NCBI GenBank assembly: GCA_945883885.1
Contig: CAMCYM010000031.1
Location: 1-11,363 of the forward strand
DNA length: 11,363 nt
From: Chryseobacterium gleum
GTDB lineage: Bacteria > Bacteroidota > Bacteroidia > Flavobacteriales_D > Sanyastnellaceae
Reading direction: 5' to 3'
Positions 6,541 through 11,363 of the stretch are shown here, piece after piece. The notes below the pieces were generated by a model. That model saw only the letters and a program-made list of their open reading frames with translations, was not told the DNA's origin and did not search any database. The translations under genes and the position numbers were made by a program. Positions within the stretch are counted from its first letter, which is position 1. Each line of letters opens with the position of its first letter.

Positions 6541-9500
6541 ATGATCCACTTCACTTCCAGCCCCAGGCTTTTCGCAGGTCTCCTGCATGCGGTATTGCTC
6601 CTCACGATTGCGTTCCCTGCAGGGGCCTTCGACGCGACCACGCCGCCTACCTGCACGGACCCCACGGCATGCAACTACAACGTGTCCTTGCCGTGTGAGT
6701 ACCTGAGCTGCGCGGGCTGCATGGAGCATTTGGCCTGCAACTACGACGCGACGGCCACGAAAAACGACGGCTCCTGCGTCTTCGCGGGGGTCGAGCCCTG
6801 CACGGCCTGCTCGTGGGCCGGCAGCACGAACCCGGGCGACGGCAGCGGCACGCTGGTCACGTCCGACAGCGACGGCGATGGCGTGTGCAACAGCGTCGAC
6901 CTCTGCTCGAACACGGCGGCCTGCAACTACGACGCCGCCTCAAACCTCGCCTGCGTGCTGAAAGTCACGTACTACGCCGACGAAGACGGCGACGGCATCG
7001 GCGACTACTCCCTCGGCTCCTTCTGCGCTTCTGAGCAGCCGGTGAACAGCGTAACCACTCTAGCAAGTGGGGGGGCACTCGACTTGTGCACGGACCAGCT
7101 GAAGTGCAACTACAATGCCGCCGCGCACGCGAATGCAAGTTGCCAAACGGACACCGACGACGATGGCAAGTGCGACGGTTCAGACAACTGCACAAACCGC
7201 CTCGCCCCCAACTACGACGACGCCGCAAACACGGCCTGCTGCACGGACGCGAACGGCAACGGGGTCTGCGACGACCGCGAGGTCTTCGGCTGCCGCGACG
7301 CCACGGCCTGCAACTACTTCCTCCACGCGAACCTCGACGACGGCTCCTGCAAGTACCACACCGCCAGCACCTCCTCTTCTTCCTCCGGCACCTCCCAGTA
7401 CAGCCTCTCGCTAGACGACAACTCCTGCGACACCTGCACGCCCGCCGACTCCACCGTCACCCTCTCGGCTTCCGTGGCTATCCTGCTCGGCATCGGCACC
7501 ACCCACTCCATCGGCCGCTACACCGACAACGACAGCGACGACGACGGCGTCTGCGACCCGCTCGAAGTGGTCGGCTGCACCGACTCGCTCGCCTGCAACT
7601 ACAGCGCCTCGGCCACCGAGCCCTGCTTCCTCGACGCCGACCTCGGCTACGGGGTCACTCCGCGCGGGGTCTCCTGCTCGACCCTCTACTGCAAGTACGA
7701 GGATGCCTGTGGCGTCTGCGGCGGATCCGGCGTGGACACCGACGACGACGGCGTCTGCGACAACACCCCCGACCTCTGCACGAACCCCCTCGCCTGCAAC
7801 TTCAGCGCATCCCCCACCGCCGCCTGCAAGTTCCTCAACGACTGCGCCGCATGCGTCGCCGGCCTGGACGCGAACAACGACGGCTTCGTCGACGGAGACA
7901 CCTCCGACGCCGATGGCGACGGAGTCTGCGACACCTCGGACCTCTGCACGAACACTGCTGCCTGCAACTACGACGCCTCTCCCACGGCCGCCTGCAAGTT
8001 CCTCAACGACTGCGGCGCATGCGTCGCCGGCCTTGACGCCGACAACGACGGCCTCGTCGACGGAGACGCCTCCGACTCCGACTCCGACGGCCTCTGCGAC
8101 ACCGCTGACAACTGCACCGACGTCTCCGCCTGCAACTACAACGCGGTCCTCTACCCGGCAAATACCGCCTGCCTGACGGATGCCGATGCCGACGGCATCT
8201 GCGACTCCCACGAAGTCCTCGGCTGCACCACCGCCACCGCCTGCAACTACAACGCCGCTGCCACCGACCACAACGCCGCCCTCTGCCGCTTTGCCTCGGC
8301 CGCCTGCGAGGCCTGTGCCGGAAACCCCTCCAACGGCTCCGGAACCGTCGTCCTGACGGACTCCGACGGCGACGGCGTCTGCAACAGCAGCGACCTCTGC
8401 TCCGACGTCACCGTCTGCAACTACGCCGCAAACCCCTCGGAGCCCTGCGGCACCGACGCCGACCGCAACGGCGTCTGCGACCTCAACGAAATCCTCGGCT
8501 GCCGCAACGCCGCCGCCTGCAACTACCACGCCACCGCCACCCGCGACAACGCCTCCTGCATCTTCCCCTCCGGCTGCGCAACCTGCTCCGGAGCCACCGA
8601 CGGCACCGGAACCGTCCTGCAGGGCGACTCCGACTTCGACGGCGTATGCAATGCCGTCGACAACTGCTCCGACATCACGGCCTGCAACTACATCGCCGCT
8701 TCCTCGGCAAACGCTGTTTGCGCCTACGCCACGGCCGGATACTCCTGCGCCGGCTTCTGCATCACCGACACCGACCTCGACGGCCTCTGCGACTACCTCG
8801 GGCAAGACCTCTGCACCGACCAGCAGGCCTGCAACTTCAACGACCCGGCAAACGTCGCGTGCCGCTACCGCAACACCTGCGGCGTCTGCGGCGAACTCAC
8901 CCCGGGGGTCGCTGGATTTGACCCCACCGTCTACTGCGACTGCGACTTCAACGTCCGCGACATCCTCAACAACTGCGGCGGCGGATGCACCGCCGACACC
9001 GACGCCGACGGCATTTGCGACGACATCGACCCCTGCCTCATCGCCGGTCAGGTCCCAGACGCCTGCGGAGTTTGCGGCGGACCCGGCGCCATCTACGCCT
9101 GCGGATGCTTCGAGCTGCCTTCCGACGCCTGCAGCTGCCAACCGAACGGAACCGTCTCCTACCCGGAACAAGGAAAGGACTGCAACGGAAACTGCCTCTA
9201 CGGAACCTACGTCGACAACGGAGTCACCCTCTGCAAGTTCTTCGACAACGCCGAGGTCACCGTCGTCCCCGAGCCCATCAAGCGCCAGCAAGTCGGGTCC
9301 TCGGCCATCACCCGCATCGACGCCCTCACCCTCGAGGAGTGGCTCGCCAAGTTCGACACCCTGCACAACCGCATGTCCCAAGACCTCGACGACGGCTCCC
9401 TCACCGGGGCCGCCGAGCGGCTCACCATCGAGGAGAAGATCCTCGACAAAGGCGAGCTCAGCGTCTTAGGGAAGACCCACCTCTCGGGATTTGTCCAAAT

Positions 9501-11363
9501 GGACAGCAACGTCGTCATCCTCGGCAACCTCGTCGTCGAGCGCGACGCCACCATCAAAGGAACCACCTTCTCCCTCGGTGGCATCGAGACCGCGGCCCTC
9601 AACATGTCCGGCGACCTCTCTGTAGGAGGAGCCACCGTCATCGATTCCACCCTCGAGGTCCTGCAGTCCACGCTCCTGCACGACTCCCTCACCGTCTTAG
9701 GGCGTCTGACCGTCGGGCGCAACCGCGTTTTCAACATCGACACCTTCGGCAATACCGTCATCAACGGGGAGGTCACCATCCTTGACTCCCTCGTGGCCAC
9801 CTCCGCAGGCACCCGACTCAGCAACCTCACCGCCGAGTCCACCTCCGTCGCGTCCCTCACCACGCAGGGCGATGCCACCTTCAAAAACGACATCGTCGTC
9901 AACGGAGACGCGCAGTTCAACGGCCAAGCAGACCTCGAAGGCGACCTCAACGTCAACGGAAGCTTCGACGTCCAAGGACCTGCTTCCTTGACCTCCATCG
10001 CCTCCGCTTCCATCGCAAACGCCGGGAACATCTCCTCCGAAACCCTCGACGTCGCGGACTCCCTCTCCACCGGAGAACTCGTCGTGGCAAACAACGCCTC
10101 CACCTCCACCCTCTCTGTCGCTTCCACCGCCAACTTCAACGGAACCCTCTCCGTCCTCGGAAATGCAGCAAGCCCCCTGTTCGTCGTCGGACGGGCCACC
10201 AGCAACGGGGCCCTCGGCCAGGCAAACCTCCCCGGAAACCTCCACCTCTACGCCTCGCCCGCAGCCTACACCTCGAACCCCGCAAGCCCCACCCTCAGCC
10301 TCACCGCCGCAGGGGCCATCTCCGCTACCGGAGCCGTCGCCGCAAAGGCCTTCAACGCCTCCAGCGCCACCGATGCCAGCACCTTCGCCGGCGCACTCCG
10401 CGTCCTGAAAGCCACCGAACTCAACGAAGGACTCCTCGTCAAAGCAAACGGCGCGAACGCCCTCTCCGTCGCAAACGCCACCGGGCTCATCACCCTGGAA
10501 ACCCCCACACAGCTCAACGGAAATACCTCCCTCGCCGCAGGTAAAACCCTCTCCCTCGGAGCCGCTGCCGCAGGGGCAAACCTCAGCGTCTACGGAAACT
10601 CCCTCCTCAGCACCCTCACCGTCAACGGCGCGGCTACCTTCAATGCCAGCATCGCCTTCAACTCCACCGCAGCCTTCAACTCCACCGTAGCCCTCACAAA
10701 CCCCGCCAGCAACCTCAAAGTCGCAGGACAACTCGTCGTAGGGTCTAGCTCCGAAGAAACCCCAGAAAACTACCTCGCATACTTCGACGCCGGAGCAGGT
10801 GGGGCGGCCTCGAACCAAGGAATCGCAATCCGACTCAACCACGCAAACGACCAAGCCCGGAACGAAGATCACTTCGTCTCATTCCTCAACAAAAACGGTA
10901 CCTCCATCGGACGAATCCAAGGGGAATACTCCGGAGATTGGCAAAACGATCGGGGTAAGAAGCTCGAATACGATGAAGCAGTTACCGAAACCGCACAGGC
11001 CGTTGCGGACCTCGCCTTGCAGACCGGCCAGGTCAGTATCGCGACCGCACGACTCGGCTGGACCATCGGCAGCGCCATTGCACAAGCCATCCCCGATTCG
11101 TGGTGCTGCTCCATGCTCATTCCCATCGGCTGCATCATCATCCCGTTCCCCGGCTTTCCGATGGTCGATTGGGCGAATGTGGCCCCAGCAGTTGCCGAGG
11201 TAACGGGCAAAGCGAGAGAGCTCTCCAAGGAATCCTCGGATGTCATTTTGGCGGCCGCAGATGTGGCGCTGAAGTCCACGTTCATGGGCGTTTGGAACGA
11301 CATCAACAGCTCGGAGCTCGGCGTGGCCTATTCGACTGGAAACGGGGACTATGCCGAGTGGAT
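6541..11363 (+). CDS. Giant exported Cys-rich, calcium-loop and beta-solenoid surface protein (3' end beyond window)
   Basis: The frame is open from the ATG at 6541 to the right edge, 1607 codons plus 2 bases, with no stop. Residues 1-30 are a signal peptide (MIHFTSSPR, hydrophobic core, AGA before FD). Residues about 37-770 hold 14 intact ACNY/ACNF-type motifs (Cys at 44, 66, 128, 189, 257, 352, 419, 475, 531, 568, 626, 660, 715, 764) and a degenerate APNY at 223-225. Interleaved are at least 14 acidic loops such as DSDGDGVCN, like thrombospondin type 3/EF-hand calcium loops, and CGVCGG motifs to about 860. Residues about 904-985 form a linker with a possible helix (LEEWLAKFDTLHNRM). Residues about 985-1400 are short repeats rich in Asn, Gly, Ala, Ser and Thr with alternating hydrophobics (SVLG, TVLGRLTVGR, VVNGDAQFNG), suggesting a beta-solenoid stalk. 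Residues 1401-1607 are distinct, with VTETAQAVADLAL, a hydrophobic Cys-containing stretch and GNGDYAEW at the edge. Likely a secreted adhesin or filament; secretion route and function unknown. Codons end overwhelmingly in C. Confidence 0.9.
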   Translation, partial: MIHFTSSPRLFAGLLHAVLLLTIAFPAGAFDATTPPTCTDPTACNYNVSLPCEYLSCAGCMEHLACNYDATATKNDGSCVFAGVEPCTACSWAGSTNPGDGSGTLVTSDSDGDGVCNSVDLCSNTAACNYDAASNLACVLKVTYYADEDGDGIGDYSLGSFCASEQPVNSVTTLASGGALDLCTDQLKCNYNAAAHANASCQTDTDDDGKCDGSDNCTNRLAPNYDDAANTACCTDANGNGVCDDREVFGCRDATACNYFLHANLDDGSCKYHTASTSSSSSGTSQYSLSLDDNSCDTCTPADSTVTLSASVAILLGIGTTHSIGRYTDNDSDDDGVCDPLEVVGCTDSLACNYSASATEPCFLDADLGYGVTPRGVSCSTLYCKYEDACGVCGGSGVDTDDDGVCDNTPDLCTNPLACNFSASPTAACKFLNDCAACVAGLDANNDGFVDGDTSDADGDGVCDTSDLCTNTAACNYDASPTAACKFLNDCGACVAGLDADNDGLVDGDASDSDSDGLCDTADNCTDVSACNYNAVLYPANTACLTDADADGICDSHEVLGCTTATACNYNAAATDHNAALCRFASAACEACAGNPSNGSGTVVLTDSDGDGVCNSSDLCSDVTVCNYAANPSEPCGTDADRNGVCDLNEILGCRNAAACNYHATATRDNASCIFPSGCATCSGATDGTGTVLQGDSDFDGVCNAVDNCSDITACNYIAASSANAVCAYATAGYSCAGFCITDTDLDGLCDYLGQDLCTDQQACNFNDPANVACRYRNTCGVCGELTPGVAGFDPTVYCDCDFNVRDILNNCGGGCTADTDADGICDDIDPCLIAGQVPDACGVCGGPGAIYACGCFELPSDACSCQPNGTVSYPEQGKDCNGNCLYGTYVDNGVTLCKFFDNAEVTVVPEPIKRQQVGSSAITRIDALTLEEWLAKFDTLHNRMSQDLDDGSLTGAAERLTIEEKILDKGELSVLGKTHLSGFVQMDSNVVILGNLVVERDATIKGTTFSLGGIETAALNMSGDLSVGGATVIDSTLEVLQSTLLHDSLTVLGRLTVGRNRVFNIDTFGNTVINGEVTILDSLVATSAGTRLSNLTAESTSVASLTTQGDATFKNDIVVNGDAQFNGQADLEGDLNVNGSFDVQGPASLTSIASASIANAGNISSETLDVADSLSTGELVVANNASTSTLSVASTANFNGTLSVLGNAASPLFVVGRATSNGALGQANLPGNLHLYASPAAYTSNPASPTLSLTAAGAISATGAVAAKAFNASSATDASTFAGALRVLKATELNEGLLVKANGANALSVANATGLITLETPTQLNGNTSLAAGKTLSLGAAAAGANLSVYGNSLLSTLTVNGAATFNASIAFNSTAAFNSTVALTNPASNLKVAGQLVVGSSSEETPENYLAYFDAGAGGAASNQGIAIRLNHANDQARNEDHFVSFLNKNGTSIGRIQGEYSGDWQNDRGKKLEYDEAVTETAQAVADLALQTGQVSIATARLGWTIGSAIAQAIPDSWCCSMLIPIGCIIIPFPGFPMVDWANVAPAVAEVTGKARELSKESSDVILAAADVALKSTFMGVWNDINSSELGVAYSTGNGDYAEW
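7069..7075 (+). repeat. G7 homopolymer inside the giant surface-protein gene
   Basis: Seven consecutive G bases span the codons for Ser-Gly-Gly-Ala (residues about 176-179). Gain or loss of one base would shift the frame and end the protein early. The bases around it (about 7040-7075) use codons such as GTA, CTA and AGT that are rare in the rest of the gene. A role in phase variation is only a possibility. Confidence 0.5.
7771..8106 (+). repeat. Tandem 168-bp (56-codon) duplication within the cysteine modules
   Basis: Two adjacent in-frame copies, 7771-7938 and 7939-8106, both begin with the codons for DLCTN and run through SPTAACKFLNDC, ACVAGLDA and VDGD to the next DxDxDGxCD loop. They are much more alike at the DNA level than any other pair of modules, including a shared stretch around TTCCTCAACGACTGC, so this looks like a recent unequal-crossover duplication. 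Each copy holds one ACN motif, one Cys-poor acidic loop (N/D-NDGxVDGD) and one Cys-containing acidic loop. Confidence 0.85.
10654..10689 (+). repeat. 18-bp tandem repeat in the beta-solenoid region
   Basis: GCCTTCAACTCCACCGCA at 10654-10671 is followed directly by the same sequence with one change (GTA for GCA). It encodes AFNSTA-AFNSTV, one step of the solenoid-like repeat, and is a small sign of ongoing repeat expansion. Confidence 0.7.

Noticed and set aside
7086..8036. 316-codon plus-strand frame rich in Arg, Leu and His
   Set aside because: Out-of-frame shadow of the giant gene; the repeated Arg-Arg-Leu pattern reflects the shifted reading of GAC/GGC codons.
7411..9381. 656-codon minus-strand open frame
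   Set aside because: It is a Val/Ala/Gly/Asp-rich low-complexity translation with no recognisable domain, exactly antisense to the repeated cysteine modules. Its openness follows from the C-ending codons and module repetition of the sense gene.
9697..10872. 391-codon minus-strand open frame
   Set aside because: Gly/Glu/Val-rich product with no signal or domain, antisense to the solenoid-like part of the giant gene; a composition artefact.

Overview
This window looks like chromosomal DNA from a GC-rich member of the Bacteroidota, probably Flavobacteriales-like. Two proteins point there. One is the start of a secreted protein with the 'W-x-F-G...GCAS...LFYT...IVPKPG...YY-x-FTVD' pattern of Bacteroidota gliding-motility-associated/PKD proteins. 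The other is a huge exported protein built from 'ACNY' cysteine modules and DxDGDGxCD loops, a typical Bacteroidota surface architecture. Most starts lack a clear Shine-Dalgarno, which also fits. The GC content is high for the order, so the placement is inference.

Layout: (1) 1-746, minus strand, the N-terminal part of a secreted PKD/gliding-type protein that runs off the left edge. (2) 747-1110, a gap mostly filled by G/C-rich heptamer-like repeats with a duplicated ~77-bp unit and G-quadruplex potential. (3) 1111-2391, minus, rmuC. (4) Diverging from it, plus strand, yjdM/phnA-type zinc-ribbon protein (2459-2809) and a small alpha/beta hydrolase (2831-3493). (5) 3495-6360, minus, a tightly overlapping three-gene operon: small exported unknown, membrane-anchored SGNH-like protein, then an MBOAT O-acyltransferase. 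(6) A ~180-bp AT-richer divergent regulatory gap with an 8-bp inverted repeat. (7) 6541 to the right edge, plus strand, one uninterrupted frame of more than 1607 codons that has no stop in the window: signal peptide, about 15 cysteine/calcium-loop modules, a repetitive probable beta-solenoid stalk, and a distinct C-terminal region.

How the parts work together: the MBOAT/SGNH/exported-protein operon looks like an extracytoplasmic O-acylation machine that modifies a surface glycan or similar acceptor. It is transcribed divergently from the giant surface protein, so the two could share regulation (inference). RmuC, YjdM and the hydrolase look like ordinary housekeeping or accessory genes. The most unusual items are the giant mosaic surface protein with its recent internal duplication and G7 tract, the acylation operon with an unrecognised first gene, and the structured G-rich intergenic repeat. 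I saw no tRNA, rRNA, CRISPR array, insertion sequence or phage integration module.
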